A DNA stretch of 36,193 nucleotides from Alphaproteobacteria bacterium UBA6178. Its GTDB lineage: Bacteria; Pseudomonadota; Alphaproteobacteria; Rickettsiales; UBA3002. This document shows, piece after piece, positions 14,887-23,063 of the stretch (positions are counted from its first letter, which is position 1; each line of letters starts with the position of its first letter). The stretch is taken from NCBI GenBank assembly GCA_002422205.1, contig DITS01000001.1, positions 108,888-145,080 of the forward strand, read 5' to 3'. A program made the position numbers and the translations under genes. The notes under the pieces were generated by a model. That model was given only the letters and a program-made list of their open reading frames with translations. It had not been told where the DNA came from and made no database searches.

Positions 14887-17800
14887 ATGTTTAGAAAATA
14901 TTTCTACAGTTTTATAGTTATATTATTGGCGTATTTAGCTACTGCCAGTGTTAGTAATGCTGATACCTATACAGGTATGGGCAGGTTGCCTGGTGCCTGG
15001 ATTGTAAACTATAAAGCGACAAAAGAAATTTCTTGTGACGTTGATACAGAACTGGATTGCCAAAGCGGCGTTAAAGTAGTTACATGCAATCCTGATGGAT
15101 CAGATAGCGCATGTATAAAAACCCTTCTTGGCAGTTGCGACCCGAGAGCCGATCCTATCCTTGATGGGGTTCCGGGAAAGCCAAGTTACCAGAAATCTTG
15201 TATTAGCCAGAATATAAACAGTAATAATTTTACTGTAGAGGTAAAATTTGATCCAAAGAAGCCTACAACTGATCTTAGCGGTAATCCGTGGGGTGATATA
15301 TCCGTACCAGTGCCAGGTGAGGCAGATATTCCTAAAAGTTATACTACGGCAGGTGATGGAACAAAAACCTTTAATTTTGACCTATGCGCGGGTGTAACAG
15401 TACCTCCTGGATCTACATGCACTAATATAACTACAGTTTATGTAAATAATGCCAGCTTAACTTTCTCCGGTGCTGTGTTTGATAAACCTGATGTGGTTGG
15501 AGAAGCCATAACGAAGAATGGTAATAGGGTTTATTTATCCCAGGTTGCTCAAAAATATCCCACAAGTGGCATAGTGAAAACAAATGCGCTGGATGGCAAT
15601 GGTGATGCAATTACCACTAAGTGTAAAGATGCTGATGGAAACGCAGTTGTATCTGCTACCCAACCTACAGAGAACTACATGGTTTGTAGCACGGGCACTC
15701 CAATAGTAGATGAAAATAACGCCCTTATTGCCACTGCTGTACCGGCGATGGTGAACGCAGTTTATCCACTTACAGTTGCTGCAACAGATACATCCGATGG
15801 TGTAACTCAGTGCGTGGCTGGTGTTACGCAGCAATACGCCCTTAATAAATATGTAAGGGACCTGGCCTGCGTACCGATAAAGGATATAAACCGTTGTATA
15901 GGCGAAGGAAAAACAGCATCAAACTGCGATAAATACATAACCGGTGGTGGTGAGGTTTATGATTCCATAGGAGAACTTTTAACATCAGAAGTTGATGAGG
16001 TTTTCTCTGTTGAGGGCGCATCAACAGCAGATTCTGTAATTCCAGGAAGTATTTTTGGTTTTGTGTTCGGTAATATTCCGGCAAGGACGTACCATCTTTC
16101 TTACGATGCTTTAGAGGAAATAAGTAATATATCCGAAAAGTCAGTTCTGCTTAAAGTAGGCGACCCAGCCAAGCCTATTCCTGGTACAGAAACAACATTA
16201 GTGAATTTTGAATTACGCTATGAGGGTGGATATGCATGTGTTTATGCCCACGGGCAAGATGCTGCAAATGAATGGCGTGTTGAAGGAGATTACCCAAGAA
16301 GTTTAAACCAGGTTTATGATGTAACAGGTGATAACACTACTATGAATGTAGTGGATCAGCCTCTTATTCCCCATGATATTACCCCAAGCCCGAAAAGGCA
16401 TTGTGTGTATGCGCCCCCGCCTAATGTTGATAATAACCCATTGGTATGGAATTCTTTAATTTCTCCTATTTGCACTAGAACAAAAGTACATAGCGATGGC
16501 AGTATTTGTGCGGATCAGGGGGCTTCTGATTGTGTTGATCCAGGCTCATCCCAGTTTATGGATTCCAACGGAAAGAAACGCGCTTTCACCGGCGTTGTAG
16601 TTGAATGTATCGAAGATACAATGATGGGTATATTTTACTCTACAACATCATCTGGCGGTGTAACTAAAACATTCTTTAGTTCCATGCAGGATAAAATGCA
16701 GAGTGCTATCAGGGCTGTGATAGCGTTATGCGTTATATTATTCGGCTATAGGCTGATGATAAACAAGAAAGTGCCTGACCGCAAAGAATGGACTTGGCTG
16801 GCGCTAAAATTTGCGCTGGTAATATATTTTGCTGCCGGAACAGGGATGATGGATTTATTCCCTAAAATGCTATCCATAACAAAGAACCTTTCTGTAATAG
16901 TAATGCAGGCCGGGCTTGGTATCGTTACGGATAGTGGAGTAAGTGAAGCACAATCAAATGCCGCAAGTTTAAATAACGCTGCTATAAAGGCGCAGCAGGA
17001 TGTTTATAAGAAAATAGCTGAAATCAACCGGAACACTAGCGACTTAGCCCTTGTGAACACCCAACTGGCTAGTTTAAATGAGCAACTTATTGCTGCTGGA
17101 AGCAAAGCAGCCACATCACTAGCTATCAGGGATGAGCTAGCATTGTTATTGGCTGCTGCGCAAACTGATTTAGATGATTATGAAGTTATTCGCCAAGATA
17201 AAATAGATGAGATAAATGATGCTATAGCTGCAATAAATTCCGATATAGCTGCAATTACAGCTGCTATAAACGCGCAAAATGCTGAAATCGCTGCGTTGAA
17301 TAGCCAGATAGCTGGACTTAGCACAGCTATAACTGATTTGGAAGTCCTTATTGCTTCGCAGAAAACCGCTTTCCAGAATAATAATAGACTGAGTGAAAAA
17401 ACTACAGCTGGCTCAGGCACTCATAAAATCCCTTCATTCTGCACGAGTGCAAAAATAAAAGTTTGGGGTGGCGGTGGTGCCGGTTATGTTGGTGGAGCTG
17501 GGAATGGTGATGGCAGTGGTGCAGCCGGTGGTTATATAGAGGATACAGTTACAGTAGCTGCCGGAAATACGGTTAGTTATACAGTTGGTAGTGGTGGTAT
17601 TAATGAAAAGAATGATGGACAAAATTCTACAGCAGTATATTCATCTACAACCTGGACAGCTAATGGAGGAAGGGGGGGGAAAGACGGCTCGGCTAGTGGA
17701 GGTTCAGCTTCAAGCAGCCCAAATAGCCCAACAGATATTATACAAAATGGTGGAAATGGTGGGAATTCACATGGAAGTTGCCATCCGGGAGGGCTTGCAT

Positions 17801-20379
17801 ATCAAAGTTCTGTAGTTGGGTGTAGTCCACGGAACTGTGCTTATAATACGGCAACACCATTTGGCAGTGGCGGGTGTTCATGGGATAATAATGCCTGGGC
17901 AAGGGGTGGTCATGGTAAGGTATCAATTGAATGCCTGAATTTTAATTTTAACAATCTGGCTAATATTGATAATTCAGATGCAGCTGCTGTAACCTTAAAA
18001 AACAATATAAATAATTTAGCAGCACTCCAAGCAAGTCTGGCATCAGATATAGCAGCTTTGCAAGCGCAGATAGATGCTATTGAATTAGCAAAGCAGGCGA
18101 ACCTGGCTACTTTGGCAACATACCAGGCCAATCTTGCAACAGAGACCGAAACATTAGCATACATAGTAAATAACCCTCCTGATAGTATAAATGGCCAGGC
18201 GGCTTTAATAGCCTCTTTACAAGCGCAGTATAATGAAGCGGCAGCCCAATATGATAAAGACCTGGCAGCATACAATGCTATTCTTGCCCAGATAGCTATA
18301 TTAGAGCAGGAGCGGGATGGTTATATCAGTCTGCAAGGAACTCTAGAAAATGAACTTGCAGCATTGCAGGATGCTCTGATTTTAGCGCAGCAGGCCGCCG
18401 CAGATGCGCAAGCCTACCTTGATGAAGTAATTGCCGCGGGAAGTGTTATACAGCCTAATAGCGGCTATTCATATTGCGATTTCAGGGCGTATACTTACGC
18501 TGAAGGTAAGGATTATATGCAGCTTTGGGATATGCTGGACTGTAAAATTTCCAAATATCTCGGCATAGGTGATAGCGCAAGCGGTTCGGATATACCGCAG
18601 GTATTTGTAATAGCAATACTTGCGCCAATCAGCTCTGCTTTCGGGATACCTATATTCCTTATATCTATGGTTTTCCTGGTTATAGTGATAATGGTTACGC
18701 TCAGGATGGTCCATATATATATTATGGCATTTATGGCCCTGGTGATGCTTGTATTTATCTCCCCTCTTGTAATACCTTCTGTATTCTTTGAAGCCACAAA
18801 GCATATGTTTACCCAGTGGTTGCAACAGTTAATGGCTTACTTATTACAGCCTGTAATATTATTTGCGGCACTTGCCTTTATGTTTGCAGCAATTGATAGT
18901 GTAATGTTCGGTGGTAACTATTCATTTAGTGCAGATAACAGGATAAAAAACAGCGAGGGTGTGATAACGCCGTCTAATACAAAATGCGGCACCGAAAGCC
19001 CCAATGATGACGCTTTATGCAAGGATAAATATGCTCCAGCCTATTTATACCAGACATTAAAAATCAATAAGACAACATACCCTAATAATGATATCCCTAT
19101 TATAGATGTATACAGGATAGACTTCGGCGCAGATGACGGTAAATATCTTTTCATAGGCCTTATAAAATTAATGCTTATAGCCTTTATAGTTCATGCCTTG
19201 CTTTCAAAGGTGGAAGAATTATCAAGCAGATTCGTTGGTGCAATGAAAGGGGCGAACGTCCTTTCTACAGCTCCTGTTGCTTCAGCTTCAGCGGTGCTTG
19301 GCGGCATATCAAGTGCTAGTTCTGCTGCAAAAAATTTAGCTGAAGGTACGTATGAAAGTGCTAAAAGAACCGGACATGCCATTAAGCATTATAAATCTAC
19401 AGGCGGGGCGATAAAAAGGGCCGTACTCAATTCAACACCTGCTAAAGCCGGGCGTGCAGCAGCAGCTGGTGCGCGTGCAGCAGCAGATGGTGCAAATTGG
19501 ATATCAGATAAAATAAATGAAAATATAGCAAGTTCGCAAGAGGCTTCGGGCAGAAAGGCTGTAGGTGATTTCCTGAAGGAAGAGGCAAAGAATACTGAAA
19601 AGACGAACGCTGAAAATGCCCATAAATTAATGACATCCTTGGCAAATAAGAAGGATGATAATTTTATTAACCACTTGAAAGGCCACTCCCCAGAACAACA
19701 GGCTTCTATGAAGGCAGAAAGGAAAGGCATTCGCACAGATAGGGCTGATAATAAAGCTGCCAATGAGGCATGGCAAAATAGCGATGAAGACCTAGGTATC
19801 GCAGGAATGTTTGCAAGGGGTGCTGATAATAGCGCTGCTGAAGCTAAGCGAACCCAGAGGGCTGGAAATAGAGAATCCATTGAAGCGGCGCGTCAGCAAA
19901 CAGAGGATGATTCAGGTGTTGGCAGGATGTTTGATAATGCAGAAAAGAGCGCTGATAGGGCTGAGAATAGAAAATCTATTGAAGCAGCGCGCCAGCAGAC
20001 AGAGGATAATTCCGGCGTTGCCGGGATGTTTGCAAGAGGCGCTGATAATAGCGCGGCTGAAAAGACCAGGGAAGGTCGTGCTTTAAAACAATCTCAAAAT
20101 AAAGAATGGCAGGAGAGCGCAGAAGATTCAGGTGTTGGCAGGATGTTTGATAATGCGGAAAAGAGCGCTGATAGGGCTGAGAATAGAAAATCTATTGAAG
20201 TAGCGCGTCAGCAGACAGAGGATAATTCAGGAGTTGCCGGAATGTTTGCAAGAGGTGCTGATAATAGCGCGGCTGAAGCTACGCGAACCAAGAGGGCTGA
20301 AAATAAGTCGAGTAATAAATTAGACAAGGATGGCGATGGTGATTCTGGTCTTACAAAATTATTTGGTGATGATGAGTAA
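14887..20379 (+). CDS. virB6: VirB6-1: giant VirB6-family channel protein with Gly-rich insert and C-terminal repeats
   Basis: At 1830 residues this is several times longer than a classical VirB6 (about 300). In order: signal peptide (1-25, cut after SNA); a cysteine-containing extracytoplasmic part (26-605) with HCVYAPPP and FTGVVVECIEDTM; two membrane segments (about 608-655); a coiled-coil insert (about 681-838); a glycine-rich domain (839-1016); a second coiled coil (about 1020-1186); the conserved YSYCDF...LDCKISKYLGIG; the main VirB6/TrbL membrane block (1239-1336); a last membrane segment (1420-1440); and an alanine-rich, charged tail with five alternating repeats (1629-1812). The extracytoplasmic and membrane parts are paralogous to VirB6-2. 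It is likely the rvhB6a-type gene of the rickettsial system; the extra domains are unusual. Confidence 0.92.
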   Translation: MFRKYFYSFIVILLAYLATASVSNADTYTGMGRLPGAWIVNYKATKEISCDVDTELDCQSGVKVVTCNPDGSDSACIKTLLGSCDPRADPILDGVPGKPSYQKSCISQNINSNNFTVEVKFDPKKPTTDLSGNPWGDISVPVPGEADIPKSYTTAGDGTKTFNFDLCAGVTVPPGSTCTNITTVYVNNASLTFSGAVFDKPDVVGEAITKNGNRVYLSQVAQKYPTSGIVKTNALDGNGDAITTKCKDADGNAVVSATQPTENYMVCSTGTPIVDENNALIATAVPAMVNAVYPLTVAATDTSDGVTQCVAGVTQQYALNKYVRDLACVPIKDINRCIGEGKTASNCDKYITGGGEVYDSIGELLTSEVDEVFSVEGASTADSVIPGSIFGFVFGNIPARTYHLSYDALEEISNISEKSVLLKVGDPAKPIPGTETTLVNFELRYEGGYACVYAHGQDAANEWRVEGDYPRSLNQVYDVTGDNTTMNVVDQPLIPHDITPSPKRHCVYAPPPNVDNNPLVWNSLISPICTRTKVHSDGSICADQGASDCVDPGSSQFMDSNGKKRAFTGVVVECIEDTMMGIFYSTTSSGGVTKTFFSSMQDKMQSAIRAVIALCVILFGYRLMINKKVPDRKEWTWLALKFALVIYFAAGTGMMDLFPKMLSITKNLSVIVMQAGLGIVTDSGVSEAQSNAASLNNAAIKAQQDVYKKIAEINRNTSDLALVNTQLASLNEQLIAAGSKAATSLAIRDELALLLAAAQTDLDDYEVIRQDKIDEINDAIAAINSDIAAITAAINAQNAEIAALNSQIAGLSTAITDLEVLIASQKTAFQNNNRLSEKTTAGSGTHKIPSFCTSAKIKVWGGGGAGYVGGAGNGDGSGAAGGYIEDTVTVAAGNTVSYTVGSGGINEKNDGQNSTAVYSSTTWTANGGRGGKDGSASGGSASSSPNSPTDIIQNGGNGGNSHGSCHPGGLAYQSSVVGCSPRNCAYNTATPFGSGGCSWDNNAWARGGHGKVSIECLNFNFNNLANIDNSDAAAVTLKNNINNLAALQASLASDIAALQAQIDAIELAKQANLATLATYQANLATETETLAYIVNNPPDSINGQAALIASLQAQYNEAAAQYDKDLAAYNAILAQIAILEQERDGYISLQGTLENELAALQDALILAQQAAADAQAYLDEVIAAGSVIQPNSGYSYCDFRAYTYAEGKDYMQLWDMLDCKISKYLGIGDSASGSDIPQVFVIAILAPISSAFGIPIFLISMVFLVIVIMVTLRMVHIYIMAFMALVMLVFISPLVIPSVFFEATKHMFTQWLQQLMAYLLQPVILFAALAFMFAAIDSVMFGGNYSFSADNRIKNSEGVITPSNTKCGTESPNDDALCKDKYAPAYLYQTLKINKTTYPNNDIPIIDVYRIDFGADDGKYLFIGLIKLMLIAFIVHALLSKVEELSSRFVGAMKGANVLSTAPVASASAVLGGISSASSAAKNLAEGTYESAKRTGHAIKHYKSTGGAIKRAVLNSTPAKAGRAAAAGARAAADGANWISDKINENIASSQEASGRKAVGDFLKEEAKNTEKTNAENAHKLMTSLANKKDDNFINHLKGHSPEQQASMKAERKGIRTDRADNKAANEAWQNSDEDLGIAGMFARGADNSAAEAKRTQRAGNRESIEAARQQTEDDSGVGRMFDNAEKSADRAENRKSIEAARQQTEDNSGVAGMFARGADNSAAEKTREGRALKQSQNKEWQESAEDSGVGRMFDNAEKSADRAENRKSIEVARQQTEDNSGVAGMFARGADNSAAEATRTKRAENKSSNKLDKDGDGDSGLTKLFGDDE
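17672..17679 (+). repeat. Eight-G homopolymer inside virB6-1
   Basis: A run of eight G residues lies in the glycine-rich part of virB6-1, in frame as the codons for GGRGGK. In this AT-rich context such a tract is a possible slipped-strand site. The reading frame is intact in this sequence. Confidence 0.8.
19771..20322 (+). repeat. Alternating tandem coding repeats in the virB6-1 tail
   Basis: There are five units in the order A-B-A-B-A. A units contain GMFARGADNSAAE and B units contain GRMFDNAEKSADRAENRKS, each introduced by RQQTEDNSG or WQESAEDSG. Unit lengths are about 33-39 residues. The DNA of like units is nearly identical, for example both GTTGGCAGGATGTTTGATAA stretches, which points to recent duplication. 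Confidence 0.9.
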
Positions 20380-20381
20380 AA

Positions 20382-20415
20382 ATATTAATACATTATTAAT
20401 ATAATGTGTTAATAT
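20382..20415 (+). promoter_or_regulatory. Strong AT hairpin just after virB6-1
   Basis: The arms ATATTAATACATTAT (20382-20396) and ATAATGTGTTAATAT (20401-20415) form a 15-bp stem, with one G-U pair in RNA, around a TAAT loop. It begins 3 nt after the stop codon. There is no T-run afterwards, so transcript stabilisation, partial attenuation or end protection are all possible; the role is inferred. Confidence 0.6.
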
Positions 20416-20459
20416 CGGAGCATATAATTAATATTTACTTAAATATTTAGACGTAAAAA

Positions 20460-23063
20460 ATGATTAGGTTATTAAAAAACATTCTTGTATTTTTCGTGGC
20501 ATTTGTTGTCATAGCTGGAATGTTGCCTAAATATTCCTATGCAGAATACGGTGCAACAATAGAGGCAACTAATTGTGACCCTGCAGCTGACCCTGCACTT
20601 GATTACCTTAGAACCGAAACAGATCCAGATTTTCCATCTGTTTATCCTACAAAATCCTGTGTTGGGCAGAATATTTCCTTAAGTAGCATAGAAAATCCAT
20701 ACAAGTTAAAAATACAATTTATACCTGATCAAGAATTTATTGGTATATATGTAGCACAAAACCTGGCTGCACTAATAGTTGTTTATGGAGGTGTGTATTG
20801 GGCTGCTCATACAAGTACTTTCTCCGCGGTTATGTATGCCTGTAACTATCTTTGTTCTCCAGCCGCGTTTATAGCTGCTAATTATTCTGGGTATATTGCC
20901 TTGGTAGGGGCGGTTACGGTAGCAATTACATCTGCAATAAATGTTTCTGGAGATAATGTATACTATATTGGTGTAGGTGAAAGTAAGAATCTTATAAGTG
21001 GTGGCCCGCTTGGCTCGGTAGCTAAAGTGGAAATTAGTCAGGAAGGAGATAAATCCTGCGCTAACCTGGTTACATTGCCGCTACCGCTCTTTAATTTTAC
21101 AGCAGACAGAGCGGATGGTTTTAATTCAAAATATGGCATAGCAGCCGACACACCACTACCAAGTAACTGCGTTTATGCACCGCCGCCAGTGGCTGTTACA
21201 AAACCTCCTGTGCCTGCATTTATATCACAATCATGTATTGACTATGATACATCGGCATCGCAGTTCAGATGGCCCGAAGGAGTATCAGGTGGTAATGGTG
21301 GAAAATCCAGGTCTTTCACTGGTGTGGTAGTGCAGTGCGTTGAAGATACAATGACAAACCTGTTCTTTAATGCCCGTTCTGGTGGCGTTGGTGCTGCTGA
21401 ATCTGTTTTTGTAAAAACACAAAAACAGTTAATCGACATGATCAGGGCTATGTTGGCTTTATACGTAGTTCTCATAGGATATAAATACCTTATCGGGGAA
21501 AAAAGTGGTACAAAGCGGAATGATTTTATATGGATGGGGCTAAGGGTGGCGTTGGTGCTGTATTTTGCCGGGGGTGCTGGTATGACAACCTTGCTTCCTG
21601 GTATTTTAAGCTCCATGAAAAATCTTTCTGCGATAATAATAGATGCAGGATCCGGCGCAAATGGTGAAATGGTAGTTGATTCGGGAGTGTCGGTAAGTGC
21701 AGATAGGGTAGAAAAACGAGAAGCATTAGAGATTGCAAAAAATGATTACGAGGCAAAAAGGGCTGCATATTCTAATGCACGTATAAATTGGGCGCAATAT
21801 ACACCTGAGGTTTTAGGATATACGGAAGAAGAAAAGGAAAATAAAGAAGTTATAATGAATGAAGCCAAAGCAACCATGGATGCTGCAAATAAAGTATTTG
21901 ATGATGCAAGGCTGGCAACTTTAAGTTACGGATATGATTATTGCGATTTCAGTGCGTTTGCCCAAGCTGGAAAATATAATTATACAAGCACGGAAGAGGG
22001 AAAAATCGTAACCCGTGATATGAGTTATATGAGGCTATGGGACTCAATTGATTGCAGGCTGGCAAAATATTTAGGTGTTGGTACCGATGTAAATTTCCCT
22101 TCCACACCTAAGGTTTTATTAATAGGAATAGGTAGTTTATTTGGCAGCATCCTTGGTCTGATGATATTCATACTTAGCTTTATATTTATACTGTTTGTTG
22201 TGCTTATTACTATAAGGATAGTGCATATTTACCTTATTGCATTTATAGCAATTATATTGCTTGTATATATATCCCCGCTTGTAATACCTATGGTGCTATT
22301 CAGTTATACCAAAAGTTCCTTTGATGCCTGGCTGAAGCAGCTTGTAGCTTTTACAGTGCAGCCAATTATATTATTTGCATTCCTTGCCCTTATGTTCAGT
22401 ATTTTTGACAGCGTTATGTATGGGGATAATTATGATTTCCTTCCTGTTAATAAGTCTGAGTTGGTTACATCACCTAAGGTAAGTGATAATACAATTGCAA
22501 AAGTGCATAGTAGTGATGGCTCTGTGTGTGCTGACCAAACCGCTTCTGATTGTGTATATGCCGATAAGGATGCACTTGGTTATTTATACCAAAAGGCTGG
22601 TGTAGTAAGTAAGGATATTAAAATTGAAGGTGCTACAGTTTTTTCTATATTTTCAATAAAGAAGTTAAGTGATTCTGCAGTGGTTTCAGTAGATGATATG
22701 TATGATGTCTGGACTAAAGATGGCTCTGATAATTCAAAAGTTGTGGATTTTGGTAATAGTGACTATCTGAAAATAATGATAGGGTTACTGAAAGTTACCT
22801 TTATGTGCTTTATAATGCATGCATTACTCGGACAAGCTGAAGAAATGTCAAAAACACTTACAAATATTGCTGGTGGCGCGGCTTCGTTATCAGCTACGCC
22901 AACTGCCGATCCTGGAAAAATAGGTGAGAAGTTAGCCTTACCTGCCTTAAAACAAGCAGGCAGTGCGGGGATGAAAGCTGGCGGTTTTGCGTTGAAGCAA
23001 ACGGTAGGCCGGGCGTTAAAAGGTGCAAGAAGGGCTGGAGTTAAATCAGGGATGGATAAATAA
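20460..23063 (+). CDS. virB6: VirB6-2: VirB6-family channel protein
   Basis: This 867-residue product is the close paralogue of VirB6-1, with matching blocks CDPAADPALD, NCVYAPPP, SFTGVVVQCVEDTM, YDYCDF and IDCRLAKYLGVG. It has a signal peptide (1-28), an additional hydrophobic stretch (about 96-162) not seen at the same place in VirB6-1, membrane segments at about 327-375, the main block at 552-650, and a last segment at about 771-790. The loop after the first membrane pair (about 410-485) is a short coiled-coil-like hairpin where VirB6-1 has about 500 residues. A segment KVHSSDGSVCADQ lies after the main membrane block. The stop overlaps the next start (TAATG), so coupling is likely. Confidence 0.92.
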   Translation: MIRLLKNILVFFVAFVVIAGMLPKYSYAEYGATIEATNCDPAADPALDYLRTETDPDFPSVYPTKSCVGQNISLSSIENPYKLKIQFIPDQEFIGIYVAQNLAALIVVYGGVYWAAHTSTFSAVMYACNYLCSPAAFIAANYSGYIALVGAVTVAITSAINVSGDNVYYIGVGESKNLISGGPLGSVAKVEISQEGDKSCANLVTLPLPLFNFTADRADGFNSKYGIAADTPLPSNCVYAPPPVAVTKPPVPAFISQSCIDYDTSASQFRWPEGVSGGNGGKSRSFTGVVVQCVEDTMTNLFFNARSGGVGAAESVFVKTQKQLIDMIRAMLALYVVLIGYKYLIGEKSGTKRNDFIWMGLRVALVLYFAGGAGMTTLLPGILSSMKNLSAIIIDAGSGANGEMVVDSGVSVSADRVEKREALEIAKNDYEAKRAAYSNARINWAQYTPEVLGYTEEEKENKEVIMNEAKATMDAANKVFDDARLATLSYGYDYCDFSAFAQAGKYNYTSTEEGKIVTRDMSYMRLWDSIDCRLAKYLGVGTDVNFPSTPKVLLIGIGSLFGSILGLMIFILSFIFILFVVLITIRIVHIYLIAFIAIILLVYISPLVIPMVLFSYTKSSFDAWLKQLVAFTVQPIILFAFLALMFSIFDSVMYGDNYDFLPVNKSELVTSPKVSDNTIAKVHSSDGSVCADQTASDCVYADKDALGYLYQKAGVVSKDIKIEGATVFSIFSIKKLSDSAVVSVDDMYDVWTKDGSDNSKVVDFGNSDYLKIMIGLLKVTFMCFIMHALLGQAEEMSKTLTNIAGGAASLSATPTADPGKIGEKLALPALKQAGSAGMKAGGFALKQTVGRALKGARRAGVKSGMDK

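Noticed and set aside
17585..17815. Alternative-frame open frame within the glycine-rich part of virB6-1
   Set aside because: It is a by-product of repetitive GGT/GGA codons; the main frame continues intact through 5.5 kb.
19771..20322. Tandem repeats as a CRISPR array
   Set aside because: The repeats are in frame, of about 100-117 bp and protein-coding, with no unique spacers between short palindromic repeats.
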